Assembly (NCBI RefSeq): GCF_019602855.1
Contig: NZ_CP080766.1
Span: 682,001 to 746,000, forward strand
From: Cupriavidus pinatubonensis
GTDB lineage: Bacteria > Pseudomonadota > Gammaproteobacteria > Burkholderiales > Burkholderiaceae
DNA: 64,000 nucleotides
Reading direction: 5' to 3'
Shown here: one piece after another, positions 9,164 to 18,325 of the stretch
Position numbering within the stretch: the stretch's first letter is position 1
Layout: each line of letters begins with the position of its first letter
The notes under the pieces: generated by a model
What the model saw: the letters and a program-made list of their open reading frames with translations, nothing else
Told to the model about the DNA's origin: nothing
Databases searched by the model: none
Program-made: the position numbers and the translations under genes

Positions 9164-10666
9164 CTACTCCTCCTGGAACGCTTCCTCGCGCTTGGCCTTG
9201 ATCGACGGCAGGGCCACCACAGCGACCAGTGCCGCAGCAGCGATCAGCAGGCCCATCGACAGCGGACGGGTTACGAACACGGTGAAGTCACCACGCGACA
9301 ACAGCAGCGAACGGCGGAAGTTCTCTTCCATCATCGGTCCCAGCACGAAACCCAGCAGCAGCGGAGCGGGTTCGCACTTGAGCTTCAGGAACAGGTAGCC
9401 GATCACGCCGAAGCCGGCAGCCATGAACACATCGAAGGTCTGGTTGTTGACCGAGTACACGCCAATGCCGCAGAACACGAGAATGGCCGGGTACAGGAAG
9501 CGATACGGCACGGTCAGCAGCTTCACCCAGATGCCGATCATCGGCAGGTTCAGGACGATGAGCATCAGGTTGCCGATCCACATCGAGGCGATCAGGCCCC
9601 AGAACAGCGCCGGGTTGCTGGTCATCACCTGCGGGCCGGGCTGGATGTTGTGGATGGTCATGGCACCAACCATCAGCGCCATCACCGCGTTCGGCGGAAT
9701 GCCCAGCGTCAGCAGCGGGATAAACGAGGTCTGTGCCGCGGCGTTGTTGGCCGATTCCGGACCTGCCACGCCTTCAATGGCGCCCTTGCCGAACTCGTGC
9801 GAGTACTTCGAGGTCTTCTTCTCCAGCGAGTAAGCCGCGAACGAAGCCAGCGCCGCACCACCGCCTGGCAGGATACCCAGTGCCGAGCCCAGCAGCGTGC
9901 CGCGCAGCACGGCAGGCGCCATGCGCTTGAAGTCGTCCTTGGTCGGCCAGAGATTGGTCACCGCGTCGGTGAAGGTTTCGCGGGCTTCCTTCTGCTCGAG
10001 GTTTGCGATGATTTCCGCGAAACCGAACATACCCATTGCCAGCGCGACGAAGTCGATGCCGTCAGTCAGTTCGGGCACGTCGAACGAGAAGCGCGCCGCG
10101 CCCGAGTTCACGTCGGTACCGATCAGGCCCATCAGCAGGCCCAGCACGATCATCGCGACCGCCTTGGGCAGCGAGCCCGAAGCCAGCACCACGGCACCGA
10201 TCAGGCCCAGCACCATCAGCGAGAAGTACTCGGCGGGGCCGAACTTGAAGGCCAGTTCCGACAGCGGCGTGGCGAACGCGGCCAGGATCAGCGTGGCCAC
10301 GCAGCCGGCGAAGAACGAGCCGAGGCCGGATGTGGCCAGCGCCACCCCTGCTCGTCCTCGTCGTGCCATCTGGTAGCCATCGATGGTGGTCACCACCGAC
10401 GACGATTCACCGGGCAGGTTCACCAGAATCGCGGTGGTCGAGCCACCGTACTGTGCGCCGTAATAAATACCGGCCAGCATGATCAGTGCGGCCACCGGCG
10501 GCAGCGTGTACGTCACCGGCAGCAGCATGGCGATGGTGGCCAGCGGCCCCAGGCCCGGCAGCACGCCGATCAGCGTCCCGAGCACGCAGCCCAGGAACGC
10601 ATAGGCGAGATTCTGCAGCGACAGCGCCGTCGAGAATCCCAGTGAAAGGTGTTCAATCAATTCCAT
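9164..10666 (-). CDS. tctA: TctA, large membrane subunit of tripartite tricarboxylate transporter
   Basis: 500 residues with about 11-12 hydrophobic segments. Family motifs are clear: GVLPGLGPLATIAMLLP near the N-terminus, GIYYGAQYGGSTTAILVNLP, PGESSSVVTTIDGYQMAR, and a second glycine-rich half (GILPGGGAALASFAAYSLEK). TctA with TctB imports di/tricarboxylates delivered by a periplasmic TctC (Bug) protein. tctB lies 12 bases upstream; no tctC gene is adjacent. The long reading frame on the opposite strand is a GC-driven shadow. Confidence 0.95.
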   Translation of the reverse strand: MELIEHLSLGFSTALSLQNLAYAFLGCVLGTLIGVLPGLGPLATIAMLLPVTYTLPPVAALIMLAGIYYGAQYGGSTTAILVNLPGESSSVVTTIDGYQMARRGRAGVALATSGLGSFFAGCVATLILAAFATPLSELAFKFGPAEYFSLMVLGLIGAVVLASGSLPKAVAMIVLGLLMGLIGTDVNSGAARFSFDVPELTDGIDFVALAMGMFGFAEIIANLEQKEARETFTDAVTNLWPTKDDFKRMAPAVLRGTLLGSALGILPGGGAALASFAAYSLEKKTSKYSHEFGKGAIEGVAGPESANNAAAQTSFIPLLTLGIPPNAVMALMVGAMTIHNIQPGPQVMTSNPALFWGLIASMWIGNLMLIVLNLPMIGIWVKLLTVPYRFLYPAILVFCGIGVYSVNNQTFDVFMAAGFGVIGYLFLKLKCEPAPLLLGFVLGPMMEENFRRSLLLSRGDFTVFVTRPLSMGLLIAAAALVAVVALPSIKAKREEAFQEE

Positions 10667-10678
10667 CTCGGCGCTCCC

Positions 10679-11140
10679 TTAACCGGTGATGAATGCAGGC
10701 CACACCGGCATCTGCAGGTTGATGCCGTACACGAAGGCACCGAGGCTGATCAGGACCAGCACGACGCTGTTGAGCAGCGCCCCCTTCCAGCTGAACTCGT
10801 GGCTGGCCATCGACGACACCAGCACCAGCACGAACACGGAAAGCACCATGCCGAGCGGCTTGAGCAGCAGGCCGAACAGCACGACCGAGCCGAGAATCCA
10901 CAGCAGCGTCTTCAGGTCCCAGCGTGCGAGGTGGTCTTGCTCGCCCTTGCTCGACAGCGACGAGATCAGCACCAGCGCGCCGAGCACGGCCAGGACCAGC
11001 CCGAGCAGGAATGGAAAGTATCCGGGCCCCATTTTCGCGGCGGTTCCCATGGAATAGCCGCGTGCGACCCAGGAAAAGCCCAGACCGACCAGAATAAACA
11101 TCAGGCCGGAGGCAAAGTCCTTTTGGCTACGTATGCGCAA
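10679..11140 (-). CDS. tctB: TctB, small membrane subunit of tripartite tricarboxylate transporter
   Basis: 153 residues with four predicted membrane helices (LMFILVGLGFSWVARGYSMG; FPFLLGLVLAVLGALVLISS; LLWILGSVVLFGLLLKPLG; a final pair), typical of TctB. The start is most likely TTG 11140, 6 bases after GAGGAGA, giving MRIRSQKDFASG; the reading frame continues to a TTG at 11155 that has no site of its own. No ATG is available at the N-terminus, so the rare start may limit expression. It is the first gene of the tctBA unit. Confidence 0.88.
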   Translation of the reverse strand: MRIRSQKDFASGLMFILVGLGFSWVARGYSMGTAAKMGPGYFPFLLGLVLAVLGALVLISSLSSKGEQDHLARWDLKTLLWILGSVVLFGLLLKPLGMVLSVFVLVLVSSMASHEFSWKGALLNSVVLVLISLGAFVYGINLQMPVWPAFITG

Positions 11141-11563
11141 AACGATTCTCCTCAAAGTTCACAAAATGCCGTGCCGGTGCCGCGCCTTGGCTCAGTCGCG
11201 GAGTGCTGCATGCAAACGCATGCCCCGACGGTTGATCGGAACCTTAAAGACGGGATCTTTCAGCCTCCTTTCATTTGTGTTGGATTAGGGGTATTCACCG
11301 ATGCGCCACGATGAAACCAACCAGGCATGCGAGTTCGCACACGAATACATCACGCCATGATGCATTCGTGTGGCAGCAGAAACAGCGAAGAAGGAAGACA
11401 GGAACAACAACAGACGCGCGCCGTTGCCATGCGGCATCGGCGCGGTATCAGGAAGGAAAACGTGTAGGTGCGAATGCCACCGGCGGACCAGCGAACGAGT
11501 GCATCCGTGCCGCGGAAAACGGCAGCGGACGCAACGATGCCATGCCGATCTTTCGATTCCCTT
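11141..11563. other. Intergenic region upstream of tctB
   Basis: 423 bases between the MATE gene end and tctB. It should contain the tctBA promoter (- strand), but no confident -35/-10 pair is visible. It holds GCATGC-AAAC-GCATGC at 11208-11223 and a 35-base dyad at 11338-11372. No tctC-like or regulator gene is present. Confidence 0.6.
11338..11372. repeat. 15-bp inverted repeat upstream of tctBA
   Basis: Arms CACACGAATACATCA and TGATGCATTCGTGTG pair at 14 of 15 positions across a 5-base spacer (CGCCA). There is no T-tract on either side, so it resembles an operator or a stem-loop rather than an intrinsic terminator. It lies about 200 bases upstream of the tctB start. Confidence 0.6.
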
Positions 11564-13054
11564 TCAACGTACGGTTTCCACGGTTCGGGGCGGCATGTCG
11601 TCCGCTTCGGATACCGGGCCGGCGTCCTCGCACGGCGTGCCCATGCTGGTATCAGGCGCCTGCCCCACTGCCTCAGGCGCATGGGCCGGCACGGGCAGGA
11701 TATGGCTCGCGCGCCAGTTGCCTAAGCGATAGTAGCCAGCCGCCAGCGCGACCGACACGACGGAACCCAGCGGAAAACTCCACCAGATCGCATCGGCACC
11801 CCAGTTCTTGCCAACGCTCCATGCAAACGGCAATCGGATCACCCACATCGACAGGAACAGGATGACCAGCGGCGCCATGACGGCACCCGTGGCGCGCACC
11901 GTGCCGAAGATCACGATGGTGAAGCCGAACAGGATGAACGACCACAGCACAATGAGGTTGATATGCTGCGCGATGCCGATGGCCACGCTGTCCGTGCCGA
12001 GAAACAGGCCGAGCGAGTTGCGGTCGAACAGGTAGACGAGACCGACCAGCGCACCAGTCATTGCCAGGTTGAACAGCAGACCCACGCGCGTGATGCGCGT
12101 GACGCGATGCCACAGGCCCGCGCCGACGTTTTGCGCGACCATGGATGAAACACTCGCACCGACCGCCAGCGCTGGCATCTGCACGTACGTCCAAAGCTGG
12201 GATGCCACACCGTATGCAGCAGTCGTCTGCGACCCGTAGGCATTGACCAGCGACATCATCACGATCGCCGACGACGAGATCACCACCATCTGCAAACCCA
12301 TCGGCAAGCCCTTGGCCACCAGCGCGCGGATGATGGCCGGGTCCGGCTTCAGCAGCGCCAGTTGTTCGCGGTGCAGCAGCAGGAAATGGCGGCGGCGATA
12401 AAGCAACGCAATCATCGCGACAAGGCTCGTGAGCTGCGCGATCAGCGTGGCCAGCGCCGAGCCCGCGATGCCGAGCGCAGGCAGCGGTCCCACGCCGAAA
12501 ATCAGCAACGGATTGAGCACCACGTCGAGCACCGCCGACAACAGCATGAAGTAGAACGGCGTGCGCGAATCGCCGGCGCCACGCAGCGTCATCATGACGA
12601 AGTTGTAGAAGTACATGAACGGCAGCGCAACGAAGATAATGCGCAGGTACGTCACGGCCAGCGGCGCGGCATCGTGCGGGGTCTGCATCGCCGCCAGGAT
12701 GTCCGGGGTGAAGATGAAGCCGAAGATCGATGCGGCCACGGACAACAGCACGAAGAACGTGGTGCTGGTGCCGACGATCGCACGCGCCTCACCCAGGTCG
12801 CGCGCGCCGACCGCCTGCCCGATCATGATGGTGTTGGCCATGCTGATGCCGAACACCACGCCCAGCAGGAAGAACAGGATGATGTTGGCGTTTGATGTGG
12901 CGGTGAGCGCGGCTTCGCCAAGATAGCGCCCGACCCAGACGGAATTGATCGAAGCATTGAGCGACTGCAGGATGTTGCTGCCAAGCACCGGCAGCGAAAA
13001 CATCAGCAGGGTCCGGCCGATAGGGCCGGTGGTGAGTCTGGCATCAGGCTTCAT
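11564..13054 (-). CDS. MATE-family multidrug/metabolite exporter
   Basis: 496 residues from ATG 13054, chosen because AAGGAC lies just upstream; the frame runs on upstream without a better start. About 12 membrane helices arranged as two similar halves. N-terminal GPIGRTLLMFSLPVLGSNIL and ASINSVWVGRYLGEAALTA are typical of MATE transporters, with FGISMANTIMIGQAVGARD as the conserved loop; the second half shows a similar VNAYGSQTTAAYGVASQLWT block. MATE pumps export cationic drugs or metabolites using H+ or Na+. The C-terminus has a 40-residue Pro-rich tail. It is divergent from the cyclase gene at 13192. Confidence 0.92.
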   Translation of the reverse strand: MKPDARLTTGPIGRTLLMFSLPVLGSNILQSLNASINSVWVGRYLGEAALTATSNANIILFFLLGVVFGISMANTIMIGQAVGARDLGEARAIVGTSTTFFVLLSVAASIFGFIFTPDILAAMQTPHDAAPLAVTYLRIIFVALPFMYFYNFVMMTLRGAGDSRTPFYFMLLSAVLDVVLNPLLIFGVGPLPALGIAGSALATLIAQLTSLVAMIALLYRRRHFLLLHREQLALLKPDPAIIRALVAKGLPMGLQMVVISSSAIVMMSLVNAYGSQTTAAYGVASQLWTYVQMPALAVGASVSSMVAQNVGAGLWHRVTRITRVGLLFNLAMTGALVGLVYLFDRNSLGLFLGTDSVAIGIAQHINLIVLWSFILFGFTIVIFGTVRATGAVMAPLVILFLSMWVIRLPFAWSVGKNWGADAIWWSFPLGSVVSVALAAGYYRLGNWRASHILPVPAHAPEAVGQAPDTSMGTPCEDAGPVSEADDMPPRTVETVR

Positions 13055-13191
13055 AGCGTCCTTGCGCAAACAGGTTAGCCTGCCAGCATACGCGATCCCG
13101 ACGGCTCGCGTTGCGTGCCTTGCCAACCGCCCGGATCGCGCGTCTAATGGATAAAGCCGGGCTCGGGCAGACCAGGGCGGCAGGAGGCTAT

Positions 13192-16100
13192 ATGCGCTGC
13201 ACAAATTGCGGGTTCGAGAACCTCGCAAAGGCCAACTTCTGCGAGGAGTGCGGTGCCGGGCTGCCACGGACCTGCCCGCAATGCGGCGAGCCCGCCGGCC
13301 CGACTGCAAAATTCTGCCGCGGCTGCGGCGCCGCGCTGGCCGGCCTGGCCGCCTCGCAGCCTTCCGCTTCTGCCCAGGTTGCCGCCCCGGTCCAATACAC
13401 CCCACCCCACCTTGCCGAGCGCATTCTTGCCGAACGCGCGGCCATGGAAGCGCGCGGGGAAGCCGCGGGCGAACGCAAGACGATCACGGCGCTGTTCGCC
13501 GACATGGCTGGTTCCACGGCACTCACGCAAGACCTGGACCCGGAGGAAGCCCGGCGCCTGATCGACCCGGTCGCCACGCTGATGATGGAGGCCGTGCACC
13601 ACTATGAGGGCTACGTCGCCAAGTTTCTCGGCGACGGCATCCTCGCGCTGTTCGGCGCGCCGATTGCTCACGAGGACCACGCGCTGCGAGCCCTGTATGC
13701 GGCACTGCGCATGCAGGAGGCGATGCGTCGCCACAGCGACCGTGTCCGGCTCGAGCTGGGCATCCCTTTGCAAATCCGGGTTGGCATTCATACCGGCGAA
13801 GTCGTGGTGCGCTCGATCCGCAAGGACGACCTGCACACCGACTACGACCCGGTGGGGCATACCATCCACATCGCCTCGCGCATGGAAGGCGTGGCCACGC
13901 CGGCGTCGATCCTGATCAGCGAGTCGACCCACAAGCTCACCGAGGGTTACTTCGAGTTCAAGGCGCTCGGCACCACACATGTCAAGGGCGTGCGCGAGCC
14001 CTTGCCAGTCTACGAGGTACTGGGACTCGGCCCGTTGCGCACGCGCCTGCAGGTGGCCGCGCACCGCGGGCTGGCCCGGTTCGTGGGCCGCCAGGCAGAG
14101 CTGGAGCAATTGCACGCCGCGCTCGACCTGGCGAAGGCCGGCAGCGGGCAGATCGTCGGCGTGGTCGGAGAGGCCGGCGTAGGCAAGTCGCGGCTCTTCC
14201 ACGAATTCAAGGCTAGATCGCGGCAAGGCTGCCTGGTGCTGGAAACGTTCTCGGTCTCGCACGGCAAGGCCTTTGCCTACCTGCCGCTAATCGAACTGCT
14301 GAAGAACTATTTTCAGGTCGCGGCACAGGACAACGACCGCGTCTGCCGCGAGAAGGTCACAGGCAGGCTGCTGACGCTGGATCGTTCGCTGGAACCGCAT
14401 CTGCCTTACCTGCTCTACCTGCTCGGCAGCAGCGATCCCGACTCGACGCTGCCGACCATGGATGCCACGATCCGGCGCCAGCGCACCTTCGAAGCCATCG
14501 CGCAGCTGCTGGTGCGCGAAAGCCAGAACCAGCCGCTCGCCCTGATCTTCGAGGACCTGCAGTGGCTCGATAGCGAGACCGAAGGCTTCCTCAATATCCT
14601 CGTCGATCATGTGCCAGCCGCCAGCATCCTGCTGCAGGTGAACTACCGACCCGAGTATGCGCACGAGTGGCACGGCCGGGGCGCCTATACGCAGCTTCAT
14701 CTCGAACCACTGGGCCCCGCCGAGGCACAGGGACTGCTGACTGCGCTGCTCGGCGACGATCGCAGCCTGGTGCCGCTCAAGCGGCTGATCCTCGACAAGA
14801 CCGAAGGCAACCCGTTCTTCATGGAGGAAGTGGTCCAGACGCTGACCGAGGAAGGGGTACTGCTGGGCGTGTCCGGCAGTTTCCGCATCGAACAGGCGCC
14901 CGCGCTGCTGCATATTCCTACTACCGTGCAGGGCGTGCTGGCCGCGCGTATCGACCGCTTGCCCGTGGCGCAGAAGGAATTGCTGCAGACGCTCGCGGTC
15001 ATCGGCAAGGAATTCTCGCTGAGCCTCATTCGCCATGTCACCGGTGCAGACGACAACGCGCTGCGGCCATTACTGACCGCACTGCAGGCGGCGGACTTCA
15101 TCTACGAGCAACCGGCCTTCCCCGATGTGGAATACGCGTTCAAGCATGGGCTGACGCAGGAAGTCGCTGGCCACAGCCTGCTGACCGAGCGGCGCAGCGC
15201 ACTGCACGAGCGCACCGCGCATGCGATCGAGTCGCTGTTTCCGGGCCGGCTCAAGGATTACTGCGGCGAGCTCGCCCACCACTACAGCCTCAGCGGCAAT
15301 GTGCCGAAGGCGATCGAATACCTGCACTACGCCGGCCAGCAGGCGCTGGAACGCTCTGCCCTGCCCGAAGCCATCGGCCACCTTGGCGATGCCATTGCGC
15401 TGCTCAAGCGGCTGCCCGACACGCCCGAGCGCTTGCGGCAGGAACTCTCGCTGCTGCTGACGCTGGGACCGGCGCTGATCGCGACACGCGGGCAGGCCGC
15501 CACCGAGGTCGAAGCCAACTACCGGCGCGCGCTGGCACTGTGCGAACAGGGCGAGCCCACGCCACAGGTCTTTTCCGCGCAGCTCGGGTTATGGGCGTTC
15601 TACCAGCTGCGCGCGCAGTACAACGTGTCGCTGCCGCTCGGCAGACGGCTGCTCGGCATGGCCATACGCTCGCAGAAGCCCGATCAGCTCGCCGAAGGGC
15701 ATCGCGTGCAGGGATCGACGACCTTCCGCCTGGGCCAGATCAGCGCTGCGCGCGACCACATGGAACAGGTGCTGACCGTACAGCGGCCGGACCAGTCCTC
15801 CTATGATTTCCTGCTGGGCTATGGGCGCGACCCGGCCGTGCATGCCATGGCCACGCTGGGGTGGATCCTGTGGTACCAGGGTCTGCCGGACCTGGCGCGC
15901 GCACGCTCGCTGGAAGCCCTGGCGCTGTCGCGGCAGCGCCCTGACGCATTCAACCTTGCCCTTTGCCTGATCTTTGCGGCCGAGGTGCACGTGTGCCGGC
16001 GTGAGGTGCAGCAGGTACGCGAGTTCGCCGAAGCCGCCACCGACATTTCCGGCGAGCAGGGCTTTCCGATCTACCTGGCATGGGGCAAAGTGCTGCAGGG

Positions 16101-16608
16101 CTGGGCGATGGCCGAGCGCGGAATCCACCAGGCGGGCATCGCCCTGATGCTGGAGGGACTGGACGCCTACGCCGCCACCGGCGCGTCGCTGGCCAGACCC
16201 AGCCTGTTGGGGCTGTTGGCCGATGCGCATAGCATGGCCGGCGACTTCCGGACCGGCCTGGCGCTGGTGGATGAAGCCATGTCGATCACCGAACAGACCG
16301 GCGAACGGCTCGACGCTTCCGGCCTGCTGCGCCAGAAGGGAGAACTGGTCCTGGCCGAGTCCGGCGACGGCACGCTGGCCTGCGAGGAGGCGGAAGACTG
16401 CTTCCACAAGGCCATCGCCACGGCGCGCCAGCAGGGCGCCAGGTCGCTCGAACTGCGCGCGGCGCTAAGCCTCGCGCGGCTGTGGCGCCGCAAGGGAAAG
16501 GCCGATGCCGCGCGCCAGGTGCTAGCCGGCATCTATGGCGTGTTCCGCGAAGGCTTCGATACGCTCGATCTGAAACAGGCCCGGGCCTTTCTGGACGAGG
16601 TCGGCTGA
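13192..16608 (+). CDS. Zinc-ribbon / class III cyclase / AAA ATPase / TPR signalling protein
   Basis: 1138 residues from ATG 13192, 4 bases after AGGAGGC-TAT. Domains: two zinc ribbons (Cys 3, 6, 17, 20 and Cys 28, 31, 42, 45); a class III nucleotide cyclase domain, about 90-270, with metal Asp 104 (LFADMAGST) and Asp 148 (KFLGDG, Lys 144 suggesting ATP); an AAA/STAND ATPase with Walker A VGEAGVGKS and Walker B ALIFEDLQWLD; then TPR-like helical repeats to the end. In the motif around DYDPVGHTIHIASR the transition-state Asn of active cyclases is His 226, while Asp 219 and Arg 230 are kept. This may reduce or change catalysis. I recall the same His in related AAA-linked cyclase-like proteins. 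No ligand or target can be assigned. Confidence 0.92.
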   Translation: MRCTNCGFENLAKANFCEECGAGLPRTCPQCGEPAGPTAKFCRGCGAALAGLAASQPSASAQVAAPVQYTPPHLAERILAERAAMEARGEAAGERKTITALFADMAGSTALTQDLDPEEARRLIDPVATLMMEAVHHYEGYVAKFLGDGILALFGAPIAHEDHALRALYAALRMQEAMRRHSDRVRLELGIPLQIRVGIHTGEVVVRSIRKDDLHTDYDPVGHTIHIASRMEGVATPASILISESTHKLTEGYFEFKALGTTHVKGVREPLPVYEVLGLGPLRTRLQVAAHRGLARFVGRQAELEQLHAALDLAKAGSGQIVGVVGEAGVGKSRLFHEFKARSRQGCLVLETFSVSHGKAFAYLPLIELLKNYFQVAAQDNDRVCREKVTGRLLTLDRSLEPHLPYLLYLLGSSDPDSTLPTMDATIRRQRTFEAIAQLLVRESQNQPLALIFEDLQWLDSETEGFLNILVDHVPAASILLQVNYRPEYAHEWHGRGAYTQLHLEPLGPAEAQGLLTALLGDDRSLVPLKRLILDKTEGNPFFMEEVVQTLTEEGVLLGVSGSFRIEQAPALLHIPTTVQGVLAARIDRLPVAQKELLQTLAVIGKEFSLSLIRHVTGADDNALRPLLTALQAADFIYEQPAFPDVEYAFKHGLTQEVAGHSLLTERRSALHERTAHAIESLFPGRLKDYCGELAHHYSLSGNVPKAIEYLHYAGQQALERSALPEAIGHLGDAIALLKRLPDTPERLRQELSLLLTLGPALIATRGQAATEVEANYRRALALCEQGEPTPQVFSAQLGLWAFYQLRAQYNVSLPLGRRLLGMAIRSQKPDQLAEGHRVQGSTTFRLGQISAARDHMEQVLTVQRPDQSSYDFLLGYGRDPAVHAMATLGWILWYQGLPDLARARSLEALALSRQRPDAFNLALCLIFAAEVHVCRREVQQVREFAEAATDISGEQGFPIYLAWGKVLQGWAMAERGIHQAGIALMLEGLDAYAATGASLARPSLLGLLADAHSMAGDFRTGLALVDEAMSITEQTGERLDASGLLRQKGELVLAESGDGTLACEEAEDCFHKAIATARQQGARSLELRAALSLARLWRRKGKADAARQVLAGIYGVFREGFDTLDLKQARAFLDEVG

Positions 16609-16633
16609 ACGGCAGCCGCCGCGGAGAACGCGC

Positions 16634-17248
16634 ATGAACCGGATCCAGACCCGCTTCGAATCATTGTGGTCGCGCTGCGGCGGCCGCCGCGCGCAGGATA
16701 CGTACCAAGAGCTGGCACAGTATTACGAGGGACCGGGAAGGTATTACCACACCCTGTACCACGTGCGCCGCTGCCTGCGCGACCTCGACTGGGGACACAC
16801 GCGGATTCCGGACGTCGACACGGTGGAGCTGGCACTCTGGTGCCATGACGTGATCTATGTACCGGGTGCATCCGACAACGAGGCGCGCAGCGCGCAATGG
16901 TTCCTGGGCCGGGCCGACGGCCAGATCGCCGAGGCGGATCGCATTGCCGCCATGATCCTGGACACCACGCACATGCGCGTACCGTCCGACCCTGCCGGCT
17001 GCTTTACGGTGGACATCGACCTGGCGACCCTGGGCAGCCACAACGCCCGCTTTCGCCGCAACGCGAAGCTGCTGCGCGCCGAACGTCCCGACCTGGACGA
17101 CACCGCTTACGACAAGGCCGAGCGCAAGTACCTGAGCAGGCTGCTGACGCGCCCTCGCCTCTACCACACCGACCTGTTCCACGACCGCTACGAGGCGGCG
17201 GCGCGGCGCAATCTTGCGTTGCGGCTGGCGCAGCCCGCGCCGGGCTGA
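16634..17248 (+). CDS. HD-superfamily metal-dependent phosphohydrolase (COG4339-like)
   Basis: 204 residues starting 25 bases after the cyclase gene, same strand. It has YYHTLYHVRRCL near residue 35 and ALWCHDVIYVPG with the HD pair near residue 75, then DTTHM and VDIDLATLG. This pattern fits the predicted HD-domain phosphohydrolase family whose substrates are unknown. The C-terminal third, RKYLSRLLTRPRLYHTDLFH, is also conserved as I recall. Co-transcription with a cyclase-like protein suggests, but does not prove, a nucleotide-signal role. The ribosome binding site is weak (CGGAG, 10 bases upstream). Confidence 0.82.
   Translation: MNRIQTRFESLWSRCGGRRAQDTYQELAQYYEGPGRYYHTLYHVRRCLRDLDWGHTRIPDVDTVELALWCHDVIYVPGASDNEARSAQWFLGRADGQIAEADRIAAMILDTTHMRVPSDPAGCFTVDIDLATLGSHNARFRRNAKLLRAERPDLDDTAYDKAERKYLSRLLTRPRLYHTDLFHDRYEAAARRNLALRLAQPAPG
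17231..17247 (+). terminator. Small hairpin at the convergent HD/patatin end
   Basis: CAGCCCG-CGC-CGGGCTG, a perfect 7-bp stem with a 3-base loop, overlapping the end of the HD gene. No T-tract, so terminator function is uncertain. Confidence 0.35.
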
Positions 17249-17275
17249 GCAGTGCAAACGCACCGAGGCAAACGC

Positions 17276-18325
17276 TCAGAGAAATTCTCCGCTGATGTCC
17301 ACGCTGGACCGCTGCCCGACGTGCTCGTAATTGTGCTCGAGCCACGTGCCGGCATGGTCGCGCCCCTTGTCGCGCAGCGAGCACAGGAACTTCCAGTCCG
17401 CGTTGTACTTGCTCGAAACGCTGAGCGCGGCCATGGTCTCGTCATTGCGGACCGAATGGATGCGCATCTCCTTCATCTCGGCCCGGTCGACCTTGCCCTG
17501 CTGGATCAGCGACGTCACGAAGGCAATGGCGCGCATCTCGCGCATCAGCGACGAATTGAAGCTGACCTCGTTGACGCGGTTGAGGATATCAGCGGCGCTG
17601 CGCGGCACGCCCGGACGCACGATCGGATTGATATGGACGATCACGACATCGTGCGTCTTGCACTGGTAGATCAGCGGAAAAATGGCCGGATTGCCGACGT
17701 AGCCGCCGTCCCAGTAGTGCTGGCCATCCACGGTCACGGACTGGAACAGCGTGGGCAGGCAGGTGGACGCCAGCACGGCCTCGATGGACAGTTCCGGGCC
17801 GGTGAAGAGGCGTATCTTCCCCGTCTCCACATTGGTCGCGCACAGGAACAGATGGCACGGGCACTGGCGGCGCAATGCTTCGAAATCCACTTGGCTGGCC
17901 AGTACGTCCCGCAGCGGGTTCATGTTGTGCGGGTTGAACTGGTATGGCGACATGATGCGCAGCACCATGTCCGCCATCGCATACAGCGGCGAACTGTCCA
18001 GGCCGAAGCTATGGCCGCCCTTCATCCACGACGGCACCCAGCGAAACGGACTGTAGCGTTCGGCCGAACTCGCGATGGCCTCCCAGAAGTCATGTAGCGC
18101 CTGGCGGCCGCCGTCTGGCCCCCCTTTTAGCATGCCGTAGGCGAGCACGGCGGCATTCATGGCGCCGGCACTTGTGGCGCTGATGCCTTCGATCTCGAGC
18201 CTGCCATCCTCCAGGAGCCGGTCAATCACGCCCCAGGTGAACGCACCGTGCATGCCACCGCCCTGCAGAGCCAGTGCGATCGGTTTCCGTTCGCCGCCGG
18301 CACGACTGCCCGTGTTTCCATCCAT
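17276..18325 (-). CDS. Patatin-like phospholipase
   Basis: 349 residues from ATG 18325, 7 bases after CAGGAG; the frame continues upstream but without support. It has the oxyanion glycine loop (ALALQGGGMHGAFTWGV), the nucleophile motif SATSAGAMNAA (catalytic Ser in ATSAG, with Ala where the first Gly of GxSxG is usual), and the catalytic Asp in YWDGGYVGNP. Patatins are Ser-Asp dyad lipid acyl hydrolases. There is no signal peptide or visible secretion signal, so it is probably cytoplasmic or membrane-associated. It converges with the HD gene and is divergent from the aldehyde dehydrogenase gene. Confidence 0.92.
   Translation of the reverse strand: MDGNTGSRAGGERKPIALALQGGGMHGAFTWGVIDRLLEDGRLEIEGISATSAGAMNAAVLAYGMLKGGPDGGRQALHDFWEAIASSAERYSPFRWVPSWMKGGHSFGLDSSPLYAMADMVLRIMSPYQFNPHNMNPLRDVLASQVDFEALRRQCPCHLFLCATNVETGKIRLFTGPELSIEAVLASTCLPTLFQSVTVDGQHYWDGGYVGNPAIFPLIYQCKTHDVVIVHINPIVRPGVPRSAADILNRVNEVSFNSSLMREMRAIAFVTSLIQQGKVDRAEMKEMRIHSVRNDETMAALSVSSKYNADWKFLCSLRDKGRDHAGTWLEHNYEHVGQRSSVDISGEFL

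Noticed and set aside
9044..10645. 533-residue reading frame opposite tctA
   Set aside because: His/Gln/Arg-rich composition and exact antisense overlap with a clear transporter gene; it is a GC-driven shadow.
13111..13191. Longer start for the zinc-ribbon cyclase
   Set aside because: No site upstream, whereas AGGAGG lies just before ATG 13192.
11564..13405. 613-residue form of the MATE protein
   Set aside because: The extra 117 residues are Arg/Pro-rich, run across the divergent gene's start and have no ribosome binding site; ATG 13054 does.
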